DNA of 64,000 nt. Origin: Bin87 sp965243255. Lineage in GTDB: Bacteria > Chloroflexota > Dehalococcoidia > Lucifugimonadales > UBA3495. A program made the translations under genes and the position numbers. Where the stretch lies: assembly GCA_965243255.1 (NCBI GenBank), contig CBDEUH010000004.1, positions 1,550,001-1,614,000 on the forward strand. Direction: 5' to 3'. Below the pieces are notes generated by a model. The model was given only the letters and a program-made list of their open reading frames with translations. It was not told where the DNA came from and searched no databases. Position 1 is the first letter of the stretch, and each line of letters begins with the position of its first letter. Positions 42,948-51,408 of the stretch are shown one piece after another.

Positions 42948-43397
42948 ATGGCCGAAACAACCCACTCCACTCTCCGAACCATCCTGGAAGAATGTCGCGA
43001 CGGCGCTGGCGGCATCGGTTTCAACGAGGTGGTGGTGATGCTGGAAAGCACCGCCGCCTCCGCCGAGGTCTATATGGACTTCGACGATCTGCGCTTCACA
43101 CCCGACGGCCGCATCGTCACCCTGATGGTGCCCGGCGGCACTCACATGCACCTGGACATGTCCAAGATCCGGGAAGCCGAGTTCGTCCACACCACCAACG
43201 ACCAGGGGCTGCCTTCCTACCAGCTGTGGATGCGCGACGGCGACGGCAACCCGGCCATGCGAATCTACCTGCGCAAGTCCGACGACGACGCCACCAACCC
43301 CCACCGGCACAGCTTCTTTATGTCCTTGCTGGACAAGTACCCTGAAAAAATCGCGCTGGCCGCCGGTGAATTCGGTGCCTCCGGAGAACACCCATAG
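42948..43397 (+). CDS. Unknown protein heading the cobalamin operon (possible tetrapyrrole-binding fold)
   Basis: This 149-residue protein starts at ATG 42948, as the longer frame begins inside the riboswitch. It has VMLESTAASAEVYMDFDDLRF, GGTHMHLDMSKIREAEFV, and SYQLWMRDGDGNPAMRIYLRKSDDD, written here in separate runs: SYQLWMRDGDG and PAMRIYLRKSDD. The latter half distantly recalls the ChuX/HutX haem-utilisation fold (GH..D...I.FV, FF..DG..MFKIF). The gene ends 1 base before cbiA. A role in corrinoid or other tetrapyrrole binding is a hypothesis from location and this weak similarity. Confidence 0.65.
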   Translation: MAETTHSTLRTILEECRDGAGGIGFNEVVVMLESTAASAEVYMDFDDLRFTPDGRIVTLMVPGGTHMHLDMSKIREAEFVHTTNDQGLPSYQLWMRDGDGNPAMRIYLRKSDDDATNPHRHSFFMSLLDKYPEKIALAAGEFGASGEHP

Positions 43398-43398
43398 C

Positions 43399-44772
43399 AT
43401 GACGTCCGCCGTCGTAATCGCCGGCGTTCGCTCCGGCGTGGGCAAGACCACCATCGCCAGCGGCGTGATGGGCGCGCTGGCCCGGCGTGGGTTGCGCGTG
43501 CAGCCCTTCAAGGCCGGCCCGGACTACATCGACCCGACCTATCACACCATCGCCTGCGGCGTACCATCCCGCAACCTGGACACCTGGCTGCTGCCGCACC
43601 CGGTAGTAACCGAGCTGTTCCACCGCGCCGCCGGCGCTGCCGACATCGCCGTGGTTGAGGGCGTGATGGGCGTCTTCGACGGGCATTCGTCGCTGGACGA
43701 GGACGGCTCCACCGCCGAGCTGGCCAAGCTGCTGGACGCTCCGGTGATTCTCATCGCCGACGCCGGCAAGGTCGCCCGCAGCGTCGCCGCCGAGGTGCTC
43801 GGCTACCAGCAGTTCGACCCCAACCTGCGCATCGCCGGCGTAATCCTCAATGGCGTCGGCAGCGAGCGGCACCTGGAGTTCTGCCAGCCCCAGATTGAAG
43901 CCACCACCGGGCTGCCCGTCGTCGGCTGGCTGCCCCGCCGGGACGACCTGGTGCAGCCGGAGCGACACCTGGGCCTGATTCCCACCGTCGAGGGCACCGT
44001 CGTGAATCAGTGGTACGAGGCCCTCAACACCCAGATCGAGCAGACCGTTGACCTGGACGCCATCATTCAGATCGCCGCAACCGCCGGCGGGCCCGCCGCC
44101 ACGTCGCCGCAAGCGTTTCCCGATAAGGCGCAGACTGCCCGCACGGCCATCGCTGTGGCGCAGGACCGGGCGTTTTCCTTCTACTACCAGGACTCGCTGG
44201 ACTTGCTGTCCGCCTGGGGCGCAGAGATTATACCCTTCTCCCCCCTGGACGACGATGCCCTGCCGGATGGCGTGGGCGGCGTGTACCTGGGCGGCGGCTT
44301 CCCGGAACTGTTCGCCGCCGAGCTGGCTCAAAACGACGGGATGCTGCGTTCCATGCGCGCCACGATTCAGCGAGGTCTACCGGTGTACGGCGAGTGCGGC
44401 GGCCTGATGTATCTGGGCGACAGCCTTTCGGACCTGGACGGACGGCAGTTCAACATGGTCGGCGCGATACCGGTGGTGTCCTCAATGGAGGGTCGCCGGC
44501 TGCATTTGGGCTATCGAGAAGTGGAAGCCTGCGCCGCCGGCCCTTTGCTGCGCGCCGGCGAGCAGGTACGCGGCCACGAGTTCCACTGGTCGGTGCTGCA
44601 AGAACCGCCCAGCGAGGAATCGGCAGCATATCGGGTGGTTAACCAATCGGGAAGGCCCGAGGGTTTTCGGAAGGGCAGCGTGTGGGCATCCTACGTACAC
44701 GTGCACCTGGGCAGCCGGCCCGGTCTCGCCCGGCGATTTGTCGATACTTGCGCCGCCGCTGCCAGCAATTGA
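43399..44772 (+). CDS. cbiA: Cobyrinate a,c-diamide synthase
   Basis: CbiA/CobB amidates the a and c side chains of the corrin ring using glutamine and ATP. The 457-residue protein has an N-terminal P-loop VRSGVGKTTIASGV, PFKAGPDYIDPTYH, the AVVEGVMGVFDG region, and a C-terminal class I glutamine amidotransferase domain with nucleophile Cys in YGECGGLMYLG and His in GHEFHWS. I start at ATG 43399; 43366 lies in the previous gene. A GTP/ATP-type amidase function is certain, substrate oxidation state is not. Confidence 0.93.
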   Translation: MTSAVVIAGVRSGVGKTTIASGVMGALARRGLRVQPFKAGPDYIDPTYHTIACGVPSRNLDTWLLPHPVVTELFHRAAGAADIAVVEGVMGVFDGHSSLDEDGSTAELAKLLDAPVILIADAGKVARSVAAEVLGYQQFDPNLRIAGVILNGVGSERHLEFCQPQIEATTGLPVVGWLPRRDDLVQPERHLGLIPTVEGTVVNQWYEALNTQIEQTVDLDAIIQIAATAGGPAATSPQAFPDKAQTARTAIAVAQDRAFSFYYQDSLDLLSAWGAEIIPFSPLDDDALPDGVGGVYLGGGFPELFAAELAQNDGMLRSMRATIQRGLPVYGECGGLMYLGDSLSDLDGRQFNMVGAIPVVSSMEGRRLHLGYREVEACAAGPLLRAGEQVRGHEFHWSVLQEPPSEESAAYRVVNQSGRPEGFRKGSVWASYVHVHLGSRPGLARRFVDTCAAAASN

Positions 44773-44796
44773 TCCCCTCTCACAAGGAGATTTCGG

Positions 44797-45366
44797 ATGA
44801 CATCGCAAGAAACTCGCCACGGGCCGCAGTCCGTGCGCGGCCCCCGCATCAACAAGGGGTTAGTCATCGTCAACACCGGCAACGGCAAGGGCAAGACCAC
44901 CGCCGCCATGGGCGTGCTGATGCGCGCCTGGGGCCGGGACATGAAGGTGATCATGCTCCAGTTCATCAAGCACACCACGGCCAACTTCGGCGAGCAGCGG
45001 GCCGCCCAGAAAATGGGCGTCGCCGTCCGCGCCATGGGCGACGGCTTCACCTGGCGCTCCCAGGACCTGGAAGCCAGCGCCGACCTGGCCCGCGCCCTGT
45101 GGGAGGACGCCAAGGAGGTCATCGCCTCCGGTGAGCACGACCTGGTCATCCTGGACGAGTTCACGTACCCCATGCACTACGGCTGGCTGCCCGTTGAAGA
45201 CGTAGTAGAAGCCCTCAGGGCCAGGCCGGAGATGCAGCACGTCATCATCACCGGACGCCACGCCCCGGAGGCATTGGTGGAGTACGCCGACCTGGTAACC
45301 GAAATGAACGTAGTCAAACATCCCTACGACGCCGGCATCAAGGCCCAGCCGGGAATCGAGTTCTGA
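44797..45366 (+). CDS. cobO: Cob(I)yrinic acid a,c-diamide adenosyltransferase
   Basis: CobO/BtuR attaches the 5'-deoxyadenosyl ligand to cobalt. The 189-residue protein has the P-loop NTGNGKGKTTAAMGVLMRAWG, written as NTGNGKGKTTAAMG, the strand VIMLQFIKH, the Walker-B-like LVILDEFTYP and ending EMNVVKHPYDAGIKAQPGIEF as in this family. It is in operon order after cbiA (24-base gap) and before cobT (1 base). Confidence 0.95.
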   Translation: MTSQETRHGPQSVRGPRINKGLVIVNTGNGKGKTTAAMGVLMRAWGRDMKVIMLQFIKHTTANFGEQRAAQKMGVAVRAMGDGFTWRSQDLEASADLARALWEDAKEVIASGEHDLVILDEFTYPMHYGWLPVEDVVEALRARPEMQHVIITGRHAPEALVEYADLVTEMNVVKHPYDAGIKAQPGIEF

Positions 45367-45367
45367 C

Positions 45368-46438
45368 ATGACAATCTCCACGCTGGTTGACCAGACCATA
45401 GCCTCCATCGGCCCCCTGGACGCGGGCGCGGTTGCCGCCGCCGAGGCCCGCCAGGGTGTCCTCACCAAGCCCCCCGGCAGCCTGGGCCGGCTGGAATCCT
45501 TGTCAATTCAGCTGGCCGGCATCTTCGGCCAGCCGATACCGCAGGTTACGGGCAAGGCGGTCATCGTGGTGGCCGGCGACCACGGCGTGGCCTCCGAGGG
45601 CGTGTCAGCGTATCCGTCCGAGGTTACGCCGCAGATGGTGTTCAACTTCCTGGCCGGCGGCGCGGCGATCAACGCCCTGGCCCGCCACGCCGGGGCCGAC
45701 ATCACCGTAATCGACGCTGGCGTCGCCGTTGACCTTGAACCGCAGCCCGGCCTCACCATCGCCAAGGTGGGTTACGGAGCCGGCAACATTGCCGCCGGCC
45801 CCGCCATGAGTCGGGCCGACGCCATCCGCTGCCTGGAAATCGGCATCGCCGCCGCCAACGAGCGAGCCGACGCTGGCGCCAATCTAATTGCCGGCGGCGA
45901 CATGGGCATCGGCAACACCACTCCCTCGGCCGCCATCACTTCGGCCATTACCGGGGCGGATGTGGCCGACGTGACCGGACGCGGCACCGGCGTTGACGAC
46001 GACGCGCTGGTCGCCAAAATCGCCACCATCCGCCGCGCCCTGGAAGTCAACCAACCCGACGGCAGCGACGGGCTGGACGTGCTGACCAAGGTTGGTGGCT
46101 ACGAAATCGGAGTGCTGGCCGGCGTGATGCTGGGCGCCGCAGCCCGCAACTGCGCCGTCATCGTGGATGGATACATCAGCGGAGCCGCCGCGCTGATTGC
46201 CTGGCGCATCTGCCCAGCAGTTGCGGAGCGCATGATTGCGGCCCATCGCTCGGTGGAGCCGGGGCACAACGTGGGTTTGGGGGCCATGGGCCTGACGCCG
46301 CTGGTGGATATGAACATGCGGCTAGGCGAGGGCACCGGCGCCGCACTGGCGATGCACATCGTGGAAGCGGCGGCGAAATGCCTGGCCGAGATGGCCACCT
46401 TCGCCGAGGCCGGCGTATCCGACCGGGACGACGGATAG
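45368..46438 (+). CDS. cobT: Nicotinate-nucleotide-dimethylbenzimidazole phosphoribosyltransferase
   Basis: CobT activates the lower-ligand base as alpha-ribazole phosphate. The 356-residue protein shows TKPPGSLGRLE, VVVAGDHGVASEGVSAYP, the GDMGIGNTTPSAAI motif and the C-terminal catalytic Glu region MNMRLGEGTGAALAM. It is coupled to cobO and followed by cobS. Confidence 0.96.
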   Translation: MTISTLVDQTIASIGPLDAGAVAAAEARQGVLTKPPGSLGRLESLSIQLAGIFGQPIPQVTGKAVIVVAGDHGVASEGVSAYPSEVTPQMVFNFLAGGAAINALARHAGADITVIDAGVAVDLEPQPGLTIAKVGYGAGNIAAGPAMSRADAIRCLEIGIAAANERADAGANLIAGGDMGIGNTTPSAAITSAITGADVADVTGRGTGVDDDALVAKIATIRRALEVNQPDGSDGLDVLTKVGGYEIGVLAGVMLGAAARNCAVIVDGYISGAAALIAWRICPAVAERMIAAHRSVEPGHNVGLGAMGLTPLVDMNMRLGEGTGAALAMHIVEAAAKCLAEMATFAEAGVSDRDDG

Positions 46439-46446
46439 TTACGCTG

Positions 46447-47316
46447 GTGCGCTATGTCTTCGCCCCGCTGCTGGTGGCGCTGTCGTTTCTGACGCTGCTG
46501 CCCGTCGGCGTGCGTGAGCCAACCGACGCCGAAATATCCCGCTCCCGGGGCTGGTATCCCTTGGTCGGCCTGCTGTACGGGTTGCTGCTGGTGGGCGTGC
46601 TGACGTTGTGGCAAGCGCTAACAGACTCGCGTATCCCGCCTTTCACTTTGCTGACGACAGCCTTGTTGGTGGTAATTCCGGCGGTGGTGAACCGGTTTCT
46701 GCATCTGGACGGGCTGATGGACTTTTGCGACGGGATGTGGGGCGGGCGCAGTACGGAAAGGCGGCTGGAGATTATGCGCGATTCCCGCGTCGGTTCCTTT
46801 GGCGTGGCCGGATGCTTCTGCGTGTTGCTGATTAAATTTTCGGCCCTGTCAACCTTGACGCTGACGGGATGGTTGGCGGGCTGCCTGTTGCTCTACCCGA
46901 TGGTATCCCGTTGGACGATGACCTTGTTGCTAACTTTTTTCCCCTACGGCAGGCAGAAAGGTATCGGCAGCGCTTTTGAATCGACCAAACGACCGTGGCT
47001 CGCCACCGGGTTGGCCCTGTTGACCGTTGCCGCTGCTGCGTGGCTATTTATGGGTCCGGCCGGAGTCGTTACGCTGATCGTAACATCGCTGTCGGCCGTG
47101 CTGCTGGGCTGGTGGTCTGCGCGGAGGCTGGGCGGCGGCTTGACAGGAGACTGCTATGGAGCGACCAATGAAATCATGGAAGCGCTGGCGCTGGTCGTAA
47201 TGCTGATGCTGCTGCTGCGACCCGACGTGGCAGTAATCACCGGTTACGGCGGCGGGATATTGTCCGGCGGTCCATGGGAGATAAGAGCGGGATGGTTCAG
47301 CTATTCGGCGTCCTGA
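46447..47316 (+). CDS. cobS: Adenosylcobinamide-GDP ribazoletransferase (cobalamin synthase)
   Basis: CobS joins adenosylcobinamide-GDP with alpha-ribazole phosphate at the membrane. The 289-residue protein has about six hydrophobic segments and the diagnostic FLHLDGLMDFCDGMWGG with RRLEIMRDSRVGSFGV (metal/substrate site). The start is GTG 46447; the long frame from 46378 lies inside cobT. Its 3' end overlaps cbiB by 25 bases. The GTP-activating cobU/cobP gene is not in this cluster. Confidence 0.94.
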   Translation: MRYVFAPLLVALSFLTLLPVGVREPTDAEISRSRGWYPLVGLLYGLLLVGVLTLWQALTDSRIPPFTLLTTALLVVIPAVVNRFLHLDGLMDFCDGMWGGRSTERRLEIMRDSRVGSFGVAGCFCVLLIKFSALSTLTLTGWLAGCLLLYPMVSRWTMTLLLTFFPYGRQKGIGSAFESTKRPWLATGLALLTVAAAAWLFMGPAGVVTLIVTSLSAVLLGWWSARRLGGGLTGDCYGATNEIMEALALVVMLMLLLRPDVAVITGYGGGILSGGPWEIRAGWFSYSAS

Positions 47317-48272
47317 ATACATTGCCCATCCCCCTCGACGCGGTGGCCTTACTGCTGGCCCTGCTGCTGGACTTGACGCTGGGCGAGCCGCCCAATCGTC
47401 TGCATCCCACGGTGTGGATGGGCAAGACGGTGTCCCTGGCCGAGCGCATCGCCCCCGGAGAGCAGTCGCCGCCGATGTGGCAGTTGGTATTCGGCGCCGG
47501 GATGGCCCTGCTGATACCGACGTTCTGGGGCGCGCTGGCCTGGGCGGTTACTTTCGGACTGCTGCAATTGCATCCGCTGGCGTACCTGGTGGTGGTGGCC
47601 GTACTGTTGAAAACCACGTTCTCGGTGCGGATGCTGCATCGCGTCGCCGCCAGCATCGGGCGCACTCTGTCGTCGGGCGACCTGGCCCAGGCACGGCGGG
47701 AGATGTCGGCGCTGGTCAGCCGGGATACCTCACAGCTGACCGCCGGGCAGATGGCCGCCGGCGCTATTGAATCGGTGGCCGAGAACATCTCCGACAGCAT
47801 CGTGGGCCCGCTGCTGGCCTTTGCGCTGTTCGGCCTGCCCGGCGCCGCCGCCTACCGGGCCATCAACACGCTGGACAGCATGGTCGGCTATCGGGGTCGC
47901 TACGAATACCTGGGCAAGGCGTCGGCGCGGCTGGATGACCTGATTAATTTGATACCGGCACGGTTGGCCGCGCTGCTGCTGTGGCTGGCCACGGTTGCCC
48001 TGCCGGGGGTGTCCGCAGGGCGGGCCTGCCGCATTATGATGGCGCACCGGAAGCGAACCGAGTCGCCCAACGCCGGCTGGACCATGGCGGCCATGGCCGG
48101 CGGCTTGGGGGTAACGCTGGAAAAAGTCGGACACTACCGCCTGGGCGACCCGGCCCCCGAGCCGGCAGTCCATCACATCGCACGGGCGAACCGCGTCCTG
48201 TACGCCACCACCGCGCTGGCCTTCGCCGTCGCCATCGGCATCATCTGGCTGCGATGGACGCTCTGGCCGTAG
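47292..48272 (+). CDS. cbiB: Adenosylcobinamide-phosphate synthase (CbiB/CobD)
   Basis: CbiB attaches aminopropanol (or its phosphate) to adenosylcobyric acid. The 326-residue integral membrane protein has the typical LLLALLLDLTLGEPPNRLHP N-terminus with VWMGK, a conserved ESVAENISDSIVGPLLAFALFG region and NTLDSMVGYR. ATG 47292 overlaps cobS by 25 bases; 47274 is also possible. It is followed by the gene providing aminopropanol phosphate. Confidence 0.94.
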   Translation: MVQLFGVLNTLPIPLDAVALLLALLLDLTLGEPPNRLHPTVWMGKTVSLAERIAPGEQSPPMWQLVFGAGMALLIPTFWGALAWAVTFGLLQLHPLAYLVVVAVLLKTTFSVRMLHRVAASIGRTLSSGDLAQARREMSALVSRDTSQLTAGQMAAGAIESVAENISDSIVGPLLAFALFGLPGAAAYRAINTLDSMVGYRGRYEYLGKASARLDDLINLIPARLAALLLWLATVALPGVSAGRACRIMMAHRKRTESPNAGWTMAAMAGGLGVTLEKVGHYRLGDPAPEPAVHHIARANRVLYATTALAFAVAIGIIWLRWTLWP

Positions 48273-48331
48273 TGTAAAATGCCAAACCATACCACTGACC
48301 GCGCAGTACCACGCATTCCTCTATCACCGCT

Positions 48332-49471
48332 ATGCCGCCCGCCTCAGCAAATGCCACCTCGCCAGCTCGACCCGTTCACGGGGGCATCAAGCCGGCCGAG
48401 CTGCGCGCCTTGGGTCTGCGCCCCGAAGACTGCCTGGACTTCTCCGCCAGCGTCAGCCCGCTGGGACCGCCGGACGGTGTGGCGGAAGCCATGGCCGGAG
48501 TTGACCTTTCCGCCTACCCCGACCCGCACTGTCTTGCGCTGACCGAAGCCATCTCCACGCACCATCGGCAGGACGGCGTCGCTATCGAGAACGTCATCGT
48601 CGGCAACGGCTCCACCGAAATCATCCACCTGCTGACCCGAGCGTGGATTGCATCGCCGCCGTCCGGATGCTCATCCTCCGCCCTGCTGCTCACGCCAACC
48701 TACGGGGAGTATGACGGCGCCGTGCGCATCTCCGGCGGCGAGGTGCATACGCTGACGGCAGACCGAACTGATAGCGGGTTCAGCTGGGACATCGCTGCAG
48801 CCAAGAGCGAAATCGGCGCACGGCGGCCAGCGCTGGTGTTCGTCTGCAACCCGAATAATCCCACGGGGGCGCTGCTGGCCGCCGGGCAGCTTCACCAACT
48901 GGCCGACGCCGCCGCAAGCGTGGGCAGCCTGCTGGTGGTCGATGAGGCTTACATCAATCTTGCCGAACGCCACGCCGAGGCCGACGTAATAGCGCTGGCC
49001 GCCCGCCACCCGTCGGTGATTGCCCTGCGCTCAATGACGAAGGACTACGCGCTCACCGCCTTGCGGCTGGGCTATGCCGTCGGCAGCGCGCCGGTCATCG
49101 CCAGGCTGGCGGCGCTGCAGCCCGATTGGAGCGTCAACGGGTTGGCCCAGGCCGCCGGAGAGGTGGCCCTTGCCGACGTAGAGTATCTGCCCCGGGCACG
49201 GGCTGCCGTCGCTGAGTCGCTGCGCTGCGTAGTGGATGGCCTGGATGCGCTGGGCATCCGTTGCTATCCCGCGGCGGCCAACTTCGTGCTGGCGCAGGTG
49301 GGCGACGCCGGGGTCTTGCGGGACAAGCTGGCCCGGCGCGGGCTGTTTGTGCGAGATTGCGCATCTTTTGGATTGCCGGATTGCATCCGCATCGGCCTGC
49401 GTCACGCCGAAGATTGCCAGCGCCTGATCGACGCCATTGCCGAATTAGGGAAACACAACGCCACAAAGTAG
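48332..49471 (+). CDS. cobD: L-threonine-O-3-phosphate decarboxylase-like PLP enzyme
   Basis: This fold-type I PLP enzyme of the HisC/CobD group produces aminopropanol phosphate for CbiB. The 379-residue protein has HGGIKPAELRALGL, an FSASVSPLGPP segment characteristic of the cobalamin branch (histidinol-phosphate aminotransferases differ here), the VFVCNPNNPTGALL motif, VVDEAYINLAE and the Schiff-base lysine in SMTKDYALTALRLGY. Operon context with cbiB decides the assignment. Confidence 0.9.
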   Translation: MPPASANATSPARPVHGGIKPAELRALGLRPEDCLDFSASVSPLGPPDGVAEAMAGVDLSAYPDPHCLALTEAISTHHRQDGVAIENVIVGNGSTEIIHLLTRAWIASPPSGCSSSALLLTPTYGEYDGAVRISGGEVHTLTADRTDSGFSWDIAAAKSEIGARRPALVFVCNPNNPTGALLAAGQLHQLADAAASVGSLLVVDEAYINLAERHAEADVIALAARHPSVIALRSMTKDYALTALRLGYAVGSAPVIARLAALQPDWSVNGLAQAAGEVALADVEYLPRARAAVAESLRCVVDGLDALGIRCYPAAANFVLAQVGDAGVLRDKLARRGLFVRDCASFGLPDCIRIGLRHAEDCQRLIDAIAELGKHNATK

Positions 49472-49480
49472 GGGAGCAGA

Positions 49481-50110
49481 ATGGGCATCATCTACATCAG
49501 CCGCCACGGCGAAACCGAGTGGAACGTTGCCGGCCGGATTCAGGGGCACACCGACGTGTCATTATCCGAACGCGGCCGAGAGCAGGCCCGGATGCTGGGG
49601 CGGCGCCTGTCCTCCGTGCGCATCGACGCCGCATATTCGTCGGACCTGTCCCGCGCCGCCGAAACGGCCCGCGTTGCCCTGGGCGAGCGCGATGTTCCCA
49701 TAACCTTCACCGAGGAGTTGCGGGAATACAACAAGGGTGTGTTCGAGGGTCTGACCGAGGACGAGTACCGCGAGAAGTACCCCGAACTCTACGAGCCTTC
49801 GATGGTCAACGACCTGGACTTCGCGCCCCCCGGCGGCGAAACCATCCGCGAAACCAGTACACGCCTGGCCGGCATCGTGCAACGGGTGAAGGACGCTCAC
49901 CTGGACGAGAGCGCGCTCATCGTCGGGCATGGCGGCAGCCTGCGGGCCGGCATCGTTTCCCTGCTTGACCTGCCCCTGGAGGCCAACTGGAAGTTCGCCA
50001 TGTCCAACTGCTCGCTGACGGTCATCTACACCTTTCCCGACAACGCCGTGATGCACCTCTACAACGACACCTCCCACATCGCCGGCGTGGTGCGGGCGTG
50101 GGAGCGGTAA
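49481..50110 (+). CDS. cobC: Histidine phosphatase family protein, probable alpha-ribazole phosphatase
   Basis: This 209-residue phosphoglycerate-mutase-fold phosphatase has ISRHGETEWNVAGRIQGHTD with catalytic His, SDLSRAAETA, and the second His in LIVGHGGSLRAG. Its position at the end of the cobalamin operon, 9 bases after cobD, suggests that it dephosphorylates alpha-ribazole phosphate or cobalamin phosphate (inference); by sequence alone a broad-specificity phosphatase is equally possible. Confidence 0.8.
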   Translation: MGIIYISRHGETEWNVAGRIQGHTDVSLSERGREQARMLGRRLSSVRIDAAYSSDLSRAAETARVALGERDVPITFTEELREYNKGVFEGLTEDEYREKYPELYEPSMVNDLDFAPPGGETIRETSTRLAGIVQRVKDAHLDESALIVGHGGSLRAGIVSLLDLPLEANWKFAMSNCSLTVIYTFPDNAVMHLYNDTSHIAGVVRAWER

Positions 50111-50206
50111 CCACTCGGCTTCTCACAATGCCGAGGCTTCTAACAGAAAGCGGAAAGTGCGCCGCATATGTGCTAATATGCAGGGGTGGAGGAGTGGAGC
50201 TGAAGG

Positions 50207-50425
50207 ATGACTACGACCACGGGTGAACCGACGGTATCGCCGGCTGACCTATCCGAGCGTCTGGCCCGGCTGGAAGGTGCCTATGAGCACCTGGCGACGA
50301 AAGCCGACTTGGCCGAACTGCGGATTGAGATGGCCCGAATGGAAACCCGGTTGCTGCTCCGGCTGGGCAGCCTAGTCGTCGTCGCCATCGCCGCGGCTAC
50401 CGCCATTACCCGGTTCGTCAGCTGA
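50207..50425 (+). CDS. Small coiled-coil membrane-anchored protein
   Basis: This 72-residue protein has a coiled-coil (SERLARLEGAYEHLATKADLAELRIEMARMET) shown here as LARLEGAYEHLATKADLAEL, then a C-terminal membrane segment LGSLVVVAIAAATAI. It is similar to common small proteins with KADLAEL heptads and a tail anchor, all of unknown role. A GGAGTGGAG-type site precedes it. Confidence 0.65.
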   Translation: MTTTTGEPTVSPADLSERLARLEGAYEHLATKADLAELRIEMARMETRLLLRLGSLVVVAIAAATAITRFVS

Positions 50426-50455
50426 CCGAACCCCAGTTTAAGGCGCGCCTACAAA

Positions 50456-51391
50456 TCAACGGGTCGATTGGTTTATCCGCGCCTTGAGGTCTTCAATGTT
50501 CTCCAGGTTCCCCCACGGTGCCTGAGCGCGTAGCTCGCTGATTGTCATGCCGGAGTGTTCAGCAATATCATCCAACGGGATTTTCCACAGGATTCCCTGG
50601 CGGGCTAAGTAGATTCCTACGGAATCGAGGCCGTACTCGTCTTTTGCGTCGAGCAGAGCGTAGGCGATGACCTGTCTGACAAATTTAGTAGCTGATGACG
50701 GCCTCGTCACGCACTTGACATCGATCAGACACCTTTCATCTATTATGTCGGCATCAGCTCCGCCTATCCAACGGCTTGCGCTGAACGTCGGTCCGAACAC
50801 TGGATTTGACAGATTGAGTTTTCGTTGTGCGGTTTCCAGTAAAGCTTGAAGGTCTCCCATTAGTCTTTCCAGGAGTTCACCTCCGCCCGATTCAAGCGCA
50901 TCCCAAGCTTCTTTCCCTCGGCCACTCCTAAATTCTATGTCCGCCACAGCTGCATATATGCTTCGCTTGTCAAGATCGTCGTTCGATAGTCCTTCCTGCA
51001 CTGCGACGTATTTCGTTGGGCTCATCCGACTTTCATATACTCCCCGTTCAACCTCCTCAAGAGGATATGCGAGCGAGTGTGCGCCGACTTTCACAACGTC
51101 GTCGCTGTAATGCGGTTCATATTCGTATCGCAGCCTGCGATCGAACGCCGTCCCCATAAACGATTCCCATCCTTTAGGGGCCTTCGTTACAAGGTAAAGT
51201 CCTTTTGGCAGCTGCAGAGACTTTACATAGCTAGCCAAGCGGGGAAACGCGTCGTTCATGTAGTAATGCGCGCACCCTCCTCGCTGTAGTTCCCGAGTAA
51301 GCGACAATCTGCGGCGAAGGTCAAATGAGCATTCCTGCGGAGGACACTGAAGGCACGGATCGGTTCTTGGGATTTCGGGCACCGTAGGCAT
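50456..51391 (-). CDS. Putative PD-(D/E)XK nuclease-like protein with N-terminal cysteine cluster
   Basis: This 311-residue protein is unrecognised as a family but has a candidate PD-(D/E)XK core: GGADADII (Asp 213/215), LIDVKCV (Asp224, Lys226) and a following RQVIAYALLD helix, matching the D...D-x-K arrangement. Four cysteines near the N-terminus (C13, C16, C21, C40) could hold zinc or an iron-sulfur cluster. It is noticeably less GC-rich than its neighbours, suggesting acquisition. It is not next to a methyltransferase; one lies about 5 kb away at 56550. It could be a solitary restriction or DNA-repair nuclease. Confidence 0.6.
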   Translation of the reverse strand: MPTVPEIPRTDPCLQCPPQECSFDLRRRLSLTRELQRGGCAHYYMNDAFPRLASYVKSLQLPKGLYLVTKAPKGWESFMGTAFDRRLRYEYEPHYSDDVVKVGAHSLAYPLEEVERGVYESRMSPTKYVAVQEGLSNDDLDKRSIYAAVADIEFRSGRGKEAWDALESGGGELLERLMGDLQALLETAQRKLNLSNPVFGPTFSASRWIGGADADIIDERCLIDVKCVTRPSSATKFVRQVIAYALLDAKDEYGLDSVGIYLARQGILWKIPLDDIAEHSGMTISELRAQAPWGNLENIEDLKARINQSTR

Positions 51392-51408
51392 TGGAACTTA
51401 TTCCCCAG

